A stretch of DNA of 64,000 nt from Mesorhizobium sp. Z1-4 (GTDB lineage Bacteria; Pseudomonadota; Alphaproteobacteria; Rhizobiales; Rhizobiaceae), in assembly GCF_004000235.1 (NCBI RefSeq), contig NZ_RCIO01000002.1:68179-132178 (forward strand). The letters run 5' to 3'. Below the pieces are notes generated by a model that was not told the origin of the DNA, made no database searches, and was given only the letters and a program-made list of their open reading frames with translations. The position numbers and the translations under genes were made by a program. This document shows positions 45,585 to 53,308 of the stretch, one piece after another. Positions within the stretch are counted from its first letter, which is position 1. Every line of letters starts with the position of its first letter.

Positions 45585-47579
45585 TCAGGCCTCGTCGTCA
45601 AGCCCGGCCATGGCGGCCTTGACGACCGCCTCGGCGGTGATACCGAAGTGAGCGTAGAGTTCCTTGTAGGGTCCGCTCGCTCCGTAGCTGCTCATGCCGA
45701 TAAACTTGCCGTCCGAGCCGATGAAGCGGTCCCAGCCCTGCCGGACACCTGCCTCGACCGCGATACGCACCGGTGCGGTGCCGATAACGGCGGCCTGATA
45801 TTCGGCGCTCTGTTGCTCGAACAGTTCGAAGGAGGGAACGGACACCACCCGTGCCGGGACGCCATTCTTCTCGAGCTCGGCCTGCGCGTTTACGGCGATC
45901 TCGACCTCCGAGCCGGTGGCGAAGATCGTCACCTTGGCATCGTCGGAGGCCATGCGAAGCTCGTAGGCGCCAAGTGCGCACAGATTGTCGTCGCTGGCTT
46001 CCAGGCGAACGGCAGGCAGGTTCTGGCGGGTCAGGGCGAGTGTCGAAGCCGACTTGCGGCTTGTGAGCGCGATCTGCCAGCACTCTGCGGTTTCCATCGC
46101 GTCCGCTGGGCGGAAAACCAGGTGGTTCGGGATCGCGCGCAGCGCCGCCACCTGTTCGACCGGCTGGTGGGTTGGGCCGTCTTCGCCAAGGCCGATGGAA
46201 TCGTGCGTCATGACGAAGATGGAGCGGATGCCCATCAGCGAGGCGAGGCGCATTGCCGGGCGCGCGTAGTCGGAGAACGCCAGGAACGTGCCGCCGTATG
46301 GAATGACGCCGCCATGCAGCGCCATACCGTTGATGGCGGCAGCCATGCCGTGTTCGCGAATGCCGTAATAGACGTACCGGCCGTCATATTCGCCGGGCGC
46401 AATCGGTTTGGTCTGGCTGGTCTTGGTGTTGTTGGAGCCGGTCAGGTCGGCCGAACCGCCGATCGTCTCGGGCACGACGCCGTTGATGACTTCAAGCGCC
46501 ATCTCGGACGATTTGCGCGTCGCGACATTGGGCTTGTCCTCGGCCAGCTTCTTTTTGTAGTCGGCCATGGCGCTGTCGAATTCGGTCGGAAGGTCGCCGC
46601 TCATGCGCCGCTCGAACTCGGCGCGCAGTTCGCCATCCGTATCGGTGAGGCGCTGTTCCCACGCCTTGCGCTCCTTCGCCGAACGCAGGCCTGCGAGGCG
46701 CCAGTCATCCAGAATGTCGGACGGGATAACAAAGGGCGGCGAATCCCAGTTCAACGCCTTTCGCGTTGCGGCGATTTCCTCGTCGCCAAGCGGCGAGCCG
46801 TGCACCTTGGAGGTGCCGGCCTTGCTGGGGGAGCCGAAACCGATCGTGGTGCGGAAGGCAATCATGGTCGGCCGGTCGGACTGGCGCGCCTTTTCAATCG
46901 CGGCGGCGATGGCGTCCGGATCGTGTCCGTCGGCCTGCAGCGTGTTCCAGCCGGAAGCCTCGAAGCGCTTCGCCTGGTCGGTGGAATCGGACAGCGAAAC
47001 CGGGCCGTCGATGGAGATGCGGTTGTCGTCCCACATCACGATCAGCTTGTTGAGCCTGAGGTGGCCGGCGAGCGCGATGGCCTCCTGGCTGATACCTTCC
47101 ATCAGGCAACCGTCGCCGGCCAGCACATAGGTATAATGATCGACGAGACCGTCGCCGAAGCGCGCATTGAGAATACGTTCCGCAAGCGCCATGCCGACGC
47201 CGTTTGCCAGGCCCTGGCCCAGCGGCCCGGTCGTGGTTTCGATGCCGGCGGCGTGGCCGTATTCAGGGTGGCCCGCTGTGCGGGAGCCGAGCTGGCGGAA
47301 GTTCTTGATCTCGTCCAGCGTGATGTCTTCGTAACCCGACAGATAGAGCAGCGAATATAGCAGCATTGAGCCGTGGCCGGCGGACAGGACGAAACGGTCG
47401 CGGTCGGCCCAGTCCGGCTGCTTCGGGTCATGCGTCATGAACTGGGTGAACAGCACCGTGGCGATATCGGCGGCGCCCATCGGCAGGCCGGGGTGTCCCG
47501 AATTCGCTGCCTGGACGGCGTCCATCGACAGAAAACGGATGGCATTGGCCATCCGGTCATGCTTTTCGCGTGAAGTCAT
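45585..47579 (-). CDS. tkt: Transketolase
   Basis: TPP-dependent transfer of two-carbon ketol units in the pentose phosphate pathway. 664 residues. H29/P30 in [10 protein letters not shown], the TPP motif GDGCLMEG at 155-162 with N186, TGSNNTKT in the middle and the C-terminal domain ([18 protein letters not shown]) show the usual three-domain layout. It precedes gap on the minus strand, as in other rhizobia, and its TPP demand ties to the thiamine transport genes 5 kb away. The ribosome binding site before ATG 47579 is weak. Confidence 0.95.
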   Translation of the reverse strand: MTSREKHDRMANAIRFLSMDAVQAANSGHPGLPMGAADIATVLFTQFMTHDPKQPDWADRDRFVLSAGHGSMLLYSLLYLSGYEDITLDEIKNFRQLGSRTAGHPEYGHAAGIETTTGPLGQGLANGVGMALAERILNARFGDGLVDHYTYVLAGDGCLMEGISQEAIALAGHLRLNKLIVMWDDNRISIDGPVSLSDSTDQAKRFEASGWNTLQADGHDPDAIAAAIEKARQSDRPTMIAFRTTIGFGSPSKAGTSKVHGSPLGDEEIAATRKALNWDSPPFVIPSDILDDWRLAGLRSAKERKAWEQRLTDTDGELRAEFERRMSGDLPTEFDSAMADYKKKLAEDKPNVATRKSSEMALEVINGVVPETIGGSADLTGSNNTKTSQTKPIAPGEYDGRYVYYGIREHGMAAAINGMALHGGVIPYGGTFLAFSDYARPAMRLASLMGIRSIFVMTHDSIGLGEDGPTHQPVEQVAALRAIPNHLVFRPADAMETAECWQIALTSRKSASTLALTRQNLPAVRLEASDDNLCALGAYELRMASDDAKVTIFATGSEVEIAVNAQAELEKNGVPARVVSVPSFELFEQQSAEYQAAVIGTAPVRIAVEAGVRQGWDRFIGSDGKFIGMSSYGASGPYKELYAHFGITAEAVVKAAMAGLDDEA

Positions 47580-47659
47580 TTCTTATGCTCGCTGACGGCC
47601 CCAGGCCAGGAATGGACATGCGGCGCGCTTGCCGCCGGAAAAAAGCAGGCGACACATAT

Positions 47660-47699
47660 CAGGTGCCGCCCCTGAGTCAACAAAGCGGGCGGGCACCTG
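47660..47699 (-). promoter_or_regulatory. Long hairpin in the region upstream of tkt
   Basis: CAGGTGCCGCCC (47660-47671) pairs with GGGCGGGCACCTG (47687-47699) with one bulged G and a 15-base loop, 81-120 bases upstream of the tkt ATG. It could be a 5' leader structure for tkt or a terminator-like element. The 273-base region otherwise holds only the promoter candidate below. Confidence 0.4.
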
Positions 47700-47760
47700 C
47701 CGCAGCCGTTCCACAACCTGTAAACAGACCAAGAACGCGGGGAAAGCCAATAGGGATTGG

Positions 47761-47790
47761 TTGACGCGTGCTTCACACGAAGCCTAATCT
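47761..47790 (+). promoter_or_regulatory. Candidate sigma-70-type promoter for DUF4164-zapA
   Basis: TTGACG (47761-47766), an 18-base spacer and TAATCT (47785-47790) lie about 62 bases before ATG 47853. Both elements are near consensus. No experiment supports it. Confidence 0.4.
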
Positions 47791-47852
47791 TTTCCGTCTA
47801 ACGGCCTGCCATCAGGGCATGATTCCACGCGTACTCTGTCCGGAAAGTCGCC

Positions 47853-48125
47853 ATGTCGAGCGAACCGACACTGAAAGAGGTGATCGCCCGCCTGGGGAAG
47901 GCGATCGATTCGCTTGAGGAGTCGGTCACGGAGCGCGTGGGCCGCGAACAGGACTCCGAGGAGGCCGAGGCGGAGGTTCAGCGGCTGAATGCCGACCGCG
48001 CGCGGCTTGCGCAGGAGCTCGATTCTTCCGAAGCCAGGGCTGAGCGTCTCGTAGACGCAAACAAGGAAGTGTCCCGCCGGCTGGTGACGGCGATGGAAAC
48101 GATCAGGGCGGTCCTGGACAGGTAG
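47853..48125 (+). CDS. DUF4164 coiled-coil protein
   Basis: A 90-residue protein, almost entirely coiled coil (LEESVTERVGREQDSEEAEA, RLAQELDSSEARAERLVDA). The DUF4164 family is found directly upstream of zapA in alphaproteobacteria and its function is unknown; a division-associated role is inferred from context. It ends 21 bases before zapA. Confidence 0.8.
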   Translation: MSSEPTLKEVIARLGKAIDSLEESVTERVGREQDSEEAEAEVQRLNADRARLAQELDSSEARAERLVDANKEVSRRLVTAMETIRAVLDR

Positions 48126-48146
48126 TCCGGCAAACGAGATGCGGCG

Positions 48147-48512
48147 ATGGCTCAAGTCACAGTAACGATTGACGGCAAGCAGTACCGGATGGCCTGCGAC
48201 GAGGGGCAGGAAGAGCACCTCATCGATCTCGCATCGCGTTTCGACCGCTATGTCGCCCATCTGAAGGAGAGTTTCGGGGAGATCGGCGACCAACGTATCA
48301 CCGTGATGTCCGGTATTATGGTGATGGACGAACTCGCGGAGCTGCAAAAGCGGGTTCTCGGCATGGAGAGCGAGATTGCCACGCTGCGCAAGACGCGTGA
48401 CGATGCACTTGTGAAAGCCGACAAGAACGACGCCGCCCTTGTCGGAGCGCTGTCACACCTGGCCGAGCGCATGGAAGCGCTGGCTGGCAAGCTCGAACGC
48501 AAGGCGGACTAA
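48147..48512 (+). CDS. zapA: Cell division protein ZapA
   Basis: A 121-residue ZapA-like protein: VTVTIDGKQYRMACDEGQEEHLIDLASRFD is the N-terminal globular head, and residues 60-120 form a coiled coil (ELQKRVLGMESEIATLRK). ZapA promotes FtsZ filament bundling at the division site. Its stop overlaps the stop of the convergent acetyltransferase gene by four bases. Confidence 0.88.
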   Translation: MAQVTVTIDGKQYRMACDEGQEEHLIDLASRFDRYVAHLKESFGEIGDQRITVMSGIMVMDELAELQKRVLGMESEIATLRKTRDDALVKADKNDAALVGALSHLAERMEALAGKLERKAD

Positions 48513-48982
48513 AGCCGCAGTTCCAGAAGAGGAATCGTGCGGCCCGGGATCGAGCCTGAGGGCTCGTCGCCGATCCTGCGGGCGCCGTGGTGTTCGTAGA
48601 ATGGTACTGCGCCTGGATCGGCCGCGATTTCGAGCGAAGTCGCGCCGCGGGCGGCGGCTTCTTCTGTCGCCCAACGGAGGAGCCGGCGGCCAAGGCCGAG
48701 CCCCATGAAACGCGGATCGACAAACAGTTTATCGAGATGCCAAACGCTGTCTTCCTCGCCGATTTCGGCTATGGCAGCGAGGCCGCCATCAACGGTGGCG
48801 ACCCTGAGCAGCGGTGCGGCGGCGGTTTCAGGCGTCACCGTCAGCTCGGCGCGGCAGGCCTCCATAAATGTGCTGTCATAACCCCAATGCGCCTTGGAGC
48901 GCAGACACAGCTCGGTGAGGCAGGCGGCCTCGCCGGGGCGTGCGGCGCGCAGCGCGATGTTTGGGGGTATCGCCTGCGCCAT
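48509..48982 (-). CDS. GNAT family N-acetyltransferase, third gene of the ccdAB cassette
   Basis: A 157-residue GNAT protein: the acetyl-CoA loop is FMGLGLGRRLLRWA with the Q/RxxGxG/A-like core, preceded by LDKLFVDPRF, and LEIAADPGAVPFYEHHGARRIG is the C-terminal motif B. It starts five bases after the ccdB stop and is on the same strand, so ccdA-ccdB-GNAT is likely one transcript. ATG 48982 was chosen; an in-frame TTG at 48991 overlaps ccdB. Whether it acts on the toxin-antitoxin pair or is a bystander cannot be told. Confidence 0.82.
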   Translation of the reverse strand: MAQAIPPNIALRAARPGEAACLTELCLRSKAHWGYDSTFMEACRAELTVTPETAAAPLLRVATVDGGLAAIAEIGEEDSVWHLDKLFVDPRFMGLGLGRRLLRWATEEAAARGATSLEIAADPGAVPFYEHHGARRIGDEPSGSIPGRTIPLLELRL

Positions 48983-48987
48983 CGAAC

Positions 48988-49281
48988 TCAAAACTCGTGA
49001 AAGAGCATATCTAGCGCGGCGACGATTTCGTCGTGGTGTGCAGAGAGGTTACCGATCGGCTCGTCGAACAGCGTGTTGGGAACGGCCCCGATCAGTTGAG
49101 TTGCCATCACAAGCTTCTCGCCATCGAGTTCGAATACGGGATGAAGCCTGCGGATCGAGGGTGGCGTCTCGGACACTGGCAGAAGAGGAACGACGGCGCG
49201 CGATTGCAGCTGCTCGATGAGGTCAGTCTGGACATCGAGCACGCGCGTTCCCTGCAGCAGAAAAACATCGTAGCGCGCCAA
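48988..49281 (-). CDS. ccdB: CcdB-type toxin
   Basis: A 97-residue CcdB-like protein: YDVFLLQGTRVLDVQTDLIEQL, VVPLLPVSE, RLHPVFELDGEKLVMATQLIGAVP, and a C-terminal helix. F-plasmid CcdB poisons DNA gyrase through its C-terminal Trp-Gly-Ile; here the chain ends in MLFHEF, so those residues are absent. The fold assignment is firm; gyrase as the target is uncertain. It is two bases downstream of ccdA. Confidence 0.85.
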   Translation of the reverse strand: MARYDVFLLQGTRVLDVQTDLIEQLQSRAVVPLLPVSETPPSIRRLHPVFELDGEKLVMATQLIGAVPNTLFDEPIGNLSAHHDEIVAALDMLFHEF

Positions 49282-49283
49282 GC

Positions 49284-49520
49284 TCAGAACATCCGATATT
49301 TGGCGAGTGGCAGGCCGTTTTCCTCGACATACCGGTTCCAGCCCTCGATCGCTTCGCGGTTTTCTTCCTTCCAGCGGCGGGATTTTTCAGCCGAAACGGC
49401 CTGCGCGATGCTTTCCTCGGCGACGCGGGACATGTTGATGCCCAGCTCTTTCGCCTCGGCGAGCAGCTCCTTGTTGAGCGACAGATTGACGGATTTGCGG
49501 GCGGGCGGTCTGGTCAGCAT
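49284..49520 (-). CDS. ccdA: CcdA-type antitoxin
   Basis: A 78-residue protein with an N-terminal ribbon-helix-helix DNA-binding domain (KSVNLSLNKELLAEAKELG, followed by NMSRVAEESIAQAV) and a C-terminal toxin-binding tail (RRWKEENREAIEGWNRYVEENG) typical of CcdA. It should repress its own promoter together with CcdB. AGGAG lies seven bases before ATG 49520, and the operator array is immediately upstream. It is 44 bases downstream of the ABC-F stop. Confidence 0.87.
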   Translation of the reverse strand: MLTRPPARKSVNLSLNKELLAEAKELGINMSRVAEESIAQAVSAEKSRRWKEENREAIEGWNRYVEENGLPLAKYRMF

Positions 49521-49531
49521 GGCGAACTCCT

Positions 49532-49561
49532 ATGCGCATAATGTATGCGCATGATGCGCAT
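49532..49561 (-). promoter_or_regulatory. Three-copy ATGCGCAT operator of ccdAB
   Basis: The self-complementary octamer ATGCGCAT occurs at 49532-49539, 49545-49552 and 49554-49561, with repeat starts 13 and 9 bases apart. It lies 12-41 bases upstream of the ccdA start and spans the likely -10 region (CATTAT on the minus strand). Ribbon-helix-helix antitoxins bind such tandem sites cooperatively, so it is the probable autoregulatory operator. Confidence 0.65.
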
Positions 49562-49564
49562 GCA

Positions 49565-51379
49565 TCAACCGCCCTCCATTTCCTCACGCAGCAGTTCCAG
49601 CTCCAGCCACTCTTCCTCCAGAGCGGAGCGCTTCTCGCGCAGCGTGTCGAGTTTCGCAGCCGTGTCGGCAAAAGCCTTCGGTTCCTTGCTGTAGAAATCA
49701 GGGTCGGCGAGCCTGGCTTCCAGCTTGTCGATTTCGACCGTTGCCGCCTCGATCTCCTTCGGCAGGTTCTCAAGCGCGTATTTCTGCTTGTAGGAGAGTT
49801 TTGCAGAGCCCGAGTGTGGCTTTTCGGCCTTTTGTGCCGCAGGCGCTGCTGCCTTCGAAGAACTGGACTTTGTGGCGCTTTTGATGTCGCGGCTGCCACG
49901 CTGCGCCAGCATATCGGAATAGCCGCCGGCATATTCGGTCCAGCGGCCGTCGCCTTCCGGTACCAGTATGCTGGTCACCGTCCGGTCCAGGAAATCGCGG
50001 TCGTGGCTGACGAGAATGACGGTGCCAGGATAGCCAGCGACGAGTTCCTGCAGCAGATCGAGCGTTTCCATGTCGAGGTCGTTGGTCGGCTCGTCGAGCA
50101 CAAGCAGGTTCGACGGCCGTGCCAGAATGCGGGCCAGAGCCAGCCGCGCCTTTTCGCCGCCGGAGAGCTCGCGAACGGGCGAACGCGCCTGTTCGGGCTT
50201 GAACAAGAAATCCTTCATGTAGGACGCAACATGGCGCGGTTTGCCGTCCACCGAAATCTGGTCGCCGGCACCCTCGGTCAGGTAATGCGCGAGCGTTTCC
50301 ATCGGGTCCGGCATCTCGCGGTGCTGGTCGAAGCTCGCGAGTTCCAGGTTCGCGCCGTGGCGGATGGTGCCGCCGTCAGGTGTCAGCGCGCCGGTCAAAA
50401 GCTTGAGCAGCGTTGTCTTGCCGGCGCCGTTCGGACCGACGAGCCCAAGGCGATCACCGCGCGCCACGCGGATCGAAAAGTCACTTACGATCGGCCTGTC
50501 GCCATAGCTCTTGGCGATGTCCTTCGCCTCGATAACCAGCTTGCCGGAATCTCCGGCGTCAGAGGCTTTCAGCGTAGCCGTACCCTCTGGGCCGCGCCGC
50601 GTGCGGTGGCGCTCGCGCATGGTCTGCAATTCGCCCAGCCGGCGCATGTTGCGCTTGCGGCGCGCAGTGACGCCGTAGCGCAGCCAGTGTTCCTCGCGCA
50701 CGATCTGGCGGCCGAGTTTGTGCTGATCGCGCTCTTCTTCTTCCAGCAGCCTGTCCCGCCAGGCTTCGAAGGCGCCGAAGCCTTCTTCCAGCCGGCGGAC
50801 CGTGCCGCGATCGAGCCAGATGGTGGTCTTCGAAACCCGTTCGAGAAAACGCCGATCATGCGAAATCATGACGATCGCGGAAGGGGAGCGCACCAGCTCG
50901 CCTTCCAGCCATTCGATTGTCGCGAGATCGAGGTGATTGGTTGGTTCGTCGAGCAGCAGGATGTCGGGTTCGGGCGCCAGAACGCGTGCTATCGCGGCGC
51001 GGCGGCCTTCGCCACCGGAAAGGGTTGCGGGGTTTTCCGCGCCTGTGAGGCCGAGACCATCCAGCAGATAGTCCGCCCGGTTCTGGTCGTCGGCGGGACC
51101 AAGGCCCGCAACGACATAATCGCGTACGGTTTCGAAACCTGCCGTGTCAGGCGCTTGCGGCAGATACCGCACTGTCGCATTGGGTTGGCGGAACAGCGTG
51201 CCCTCGCGCGGTTCGACCAGCCCGGCGGCGATCTTCAGCAAGGTCGACTTGCCGGAACCGTTGCGGCCGACCAGAGCGATGTGTTCGCCCGCCGACACGT
51301 TGAGCGAAATGTCTTCAAGCAGCGGGTCGCCACCGAAAGACAGGCCAATGCCGTCGAGCTGGAGAAGCGGAGGCGCCAT
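49565..51379 (-). CDS. ABC-F family ATPase (Uup-like)
   Basis: A 604-residue protein with two ABC domains and no membrane segments. First Walker A GRNGSGKS at 38-45, signature LSGGEGRR, Walker B DILLLDEP; second Walker A GPNGAGKT, signature LSGGEKAR, Walker B LLVLDEP. The linker (about 215-275) and a C-terminal coiled coil (about 535-600) match Uup, which acts on ribosomes and replication intermediates. It starts two bases after the thiN stop. Confidence 0.9.
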   Translation of the reverse strand: MAPPLLQLDGIGLSFGGDPLLEDISLNVSAGEHIALVGRNGSGKSTLLKIAAGLVEPREGTLFRQPNATVRYLPQAPDTAGFETVRDYVVAGLGPADDQNRADYLLDGLGLTGAENPATLSGGEGRRAAIARVLAPEPDILLLDEPTNHLDLATIEWLEGELVRSPSAIVMISHDRRFLERVSKTTIWLDRGTVRRLEEGFGAFEAWRDRLLEEEERDQHKLGRQIVREEHWLRYGVTARRKRNMRRLGELQTMRERHRTRRGPEGTATLKASDAGDSGKLVIEAKDIAKSYGDRPIVSDFSIRVARGDRLGLVGPNGAGKTTLLKLLTGALTPDGGTIRHGANLELASFDQHREMPDPMETLAHYLTEGAGDQISVDGKPRHVASYMKDFLFKPEQARSPVRELSGGEKARLALARILARPSNLLVLDEPTNDLDMETLDLLQELVAGYPGTVILVSHDRDFLDRTVTSILVPEGDGRWTEYAGGYSDMLAQRGSRDIKSATKSSSSKAAAPAAQKAEKPHSGSAKLSYKQKYALENLPKEIEAATVEIDKLEARLADPDFYSKEPKAFADTAAKLDTLREKRSALEEEWLELELLREEMEGG

Positions 51380-51381
51380 GG

Positions 51382-52038
51382 TCAGGCCGCCGCGTCAACG
51401 GGCAGATTGGCGACCAGCATGGCCCGGCCCGCCTCAAGACTTGCGGTCAGCCGGGTTTCGACCTCATTGGATATCGTGAGCGACGAGCCGAAAGTGACGA
51501 AGCGGCGGTCAAGCGGCCATTTGACGCCGCGCAGCGTCAGCCCGGCCAGATCGCCGAAGCCCAGAACCGAAAACACCGTACCTCGCGGATAATCGAACTC
51601 GGCATCGCCCGGCAGTAGCGGTACAGCCTCAGTCGTGCCGCTTGTCAGCAGAACCCGGAGGCCGCTCTCGGCCGCGCGCATCGCGGTGGTCAGATGCAGA
51701 AAGGCATGGTCGGCCCGTTCGCCGCCAAAGGCGCCAGCGAGAATAATCTCGGTCGCACCGTCGCTGCGCGCGACTTCGATGGCGATTTCACCGTCGGTCT
51801 TGTCTTTCTCAGCCGGAAACCGTGCCGTCGGGACGTCGCCATGCTCGGCATGGTGATCGTCGGTCGCTGAGTCGAAGTCGCCAACCCACAGATCCGGCGA
51901 CAGGCCGAGCGCCGAGGCGTACCGGATTCCGGAATCGGCCGCGATCACGCGGGTCCCGCCAATCTGCGCCCGTAGTCTCGGGGTCGGAGTGAGGTCACCG
52001 GCGAGAAGTATCGTCGTTCGCTTCGAATTCTGGCTCAT
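51382..52038 (-). CDS. thiN: Thiamine pyrophosphokinase
   Basis: Makes TPP from thiamine and ATP. 218 residues, the bacterial TPK length. VIAADSGIRYASALGLSPDLWVGDFDS with the paired acidic residues, FPAEKDKTDGEIAIE and GAFGGERADHAFLHL are family blocks, and the C-terminal beta domain ends with SNEVETRLTASLEAG. It diverges from the TPP-riboswitch-controlled thiBPQ genes, completing a salvage module. ATG 52038 was chosen over the frame start at 52056. Confidence 0.9.
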   Translation of the reverse strand: MSQNSKRTTILLAGDLTPTPRLRAQIGGTRVIAADSGIRYASALGLSPDLWVGDFDSATDDHHAEHGDVPTARFPAEKDKTDGEIAIEVARSDGATEIILAGAFGGERADHAFLHLTTAMRAAESGLRVLLTSGTTEAVPLLPGDAEFDYPRGTVFSVLGFGDLAGLTLRGVKWPLDRRFVTFGSSLTISNEVETRLTASLEAGRAMLVANLPVDAAA

Positions 52039-52137
52039 GGCGCGCGCTCCTATCACGGAGCATCGGCGCAGTGGAAGCGGCCAGCCCTTGAAAACGGCTG
52101 TTGCGTCGGGGCGGCGGGAAGCTTAATGGTGGCGTCG

Positions 52138-52235
52138 CTCTAACGGGGTGCCGGACGTTCGATCCGGCTGAGAGGCCAAGGGGAAACCCTGCCAACCCGC
52201 TGAACCTGATCCGGTTTGCACCGGCGGAGGGATTA
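52138..52235 (+). promoter_or_regulatory. TPP riboswitch (THI element) before thiB
   Basis: The conserved THI-box pieces are in order: ACGGGGTGCC, then CTGAGAGGCC, then ACCCGCTGAACCTGATC and GCGGAGGGATTAG. They form the sensing domain of the TPP riboswitch. The thiB ribosome binding site (AAGGAGG) is about 40 bases downstream, so control by sequestering that site is plausible. It would lower transport when TPP is plentiful. Confidence 0.93.
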
Positions 52236-52285
52236 GACGCTTTGCCAAGGCGCCATCCCGTTCAACGAAACAGAAGGAGGCGCCG

Positions 52286-53293
52286 ATGCGCATGATCCCT
52301 ACAACACTTATCGCAACCGGCCTGCTCACCGTCGGCGCTCTCGCTGCCGCGGCGCAGGAAAACACGCTCACGATCTACACATATGAGAGCTTCAATACCG
52401 AATGGGGTCCCGGACCCAAGGTAAAAGAGGCATTCGAGGCCGAGTGCGCCTGTACGATCGAATTTGTCGGTGTCGCCGACGGTGTCGCGTTGCTCAACAG
52501 GCTCAAGCTTGAAGGTGCGGAGACAAGCGCCGATATCGTGCTGGGGCTCGACACAAATCTCACGGTAGAGGCGCAGGCAACCGGACTGTTCGCTCCCCAC
52601 GGCATCGACCTTGCCAATATCAGCGTACCGGGGGGGTGGTCGGACGAAACCTTCGTTCCCTACGACTTTGGCTATTTCGCCGTGGTCTACGACACGCAAA
52701 CAGTGGACACGCCGCCGGTGAGCCTGAAGGAGCTGGTTGAAGATGCCGAGGGGCCGAAGATCGCCATCCAGGACCCCCGGACTTCGACACCCGGCCTCGG
52801 CCTGCTCCTGTGGATGAAGGCCGTCTATGGCGACGACGCCGCCGAAGCATGGGCAAGCCTAAAGAGCCGTGTGCTGACGGTGACGCCCGGCTGGAGCGAA
52901 GCCTACGGGTTGTTCACGTCGGGCGAGGCACAGATGGTGCTTTCCTACACGACCTCTCCTGCCTACCACCTCATCGCGGAGCGTGAGGAGCGCTACAAGG
53001 CCGCCGAGTTCGCCGAAGGGCATTACATCCAGATCGAGGTTGCAGGGATCACTACCAAGGGCGCGGCCAACCCGCTCGCGGCGCAGTTCCTGCAGTTCAT
53101 GACAGGTCCCGGGTTCCAGGACGTGATTCCGGAAACCAACTGGATGTTCCCGGCCGGCGCGACCACCGAGCCGCTCAACCCGGTCTTCGCCGACATGATC
53201 CGGCCCGAAGAGCCGCTGCTGGTCGATCCGGCAATCGTCTCCGAGAACCGCAAGGCCTGGGTCGAGGAGTGGCTTTCGGTGATGAGCAAATAG
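52286..53293 (+). CDS. thiB: Thiamine-binding periplasmic protein
   Basis: Substrate-binding subunit of the ThiBPQ importer. 335 residues with a signal peptide (about 1-23). [25 protein letters not shown] is the characteristic start of the mature protein, followed by [23 protein letters not shown], the ligand-binding W/Y-rich [12 protein letters not shown], and NWMFPAG near the end. AAGGAGG lies nine bases before ATG. Confidence 0.95.
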   Translation: MRMIPTTLIATGLLTVGALAAAAQENTLTIYTYESFNTEWGPGPKVKEAFEAECACTIEFVGVADGVALLNRLKLEGAETSADIVLGLDTNLTVEAQATGLFAPHGIDLANISVPGGWSDETFVPYDFGYFAVVYDTQTVDTPPVSLKELVEDAEGPKIAIQDPRTSTPGLGLLLWMKAVYGDDAAEAWASLKSRVLTVTPGWSEAYGLFTSGEAQMVLSYTTSPAYHLIAEREERYKAAEFAEGHYIQIEVAGITTKGAANPLAAQFLQFMTGPGFQDVIPETNWMFPAGATTEPLNPVFADMIRPEEPLLVDPAIVSENRKAWVEEWLSVMSK

Positions 53294-53308
53294 ACCGCAG
53301 GTAAACTT

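Noticed and set aside
45567-47360. A 597-codon plus-strand frame opposite tkt
   Set aside because: Shadow of the transketolase gene, which shows all TPP motifs.
49532-51592. A 686-codon plus-strand frame opposite the ABC-F gene
   Set aside because: Composition is that of an antisense shadow (His/Arg/Gln-rich, no domain), and the ABC-F gene has two full sets of ATPase motifs.
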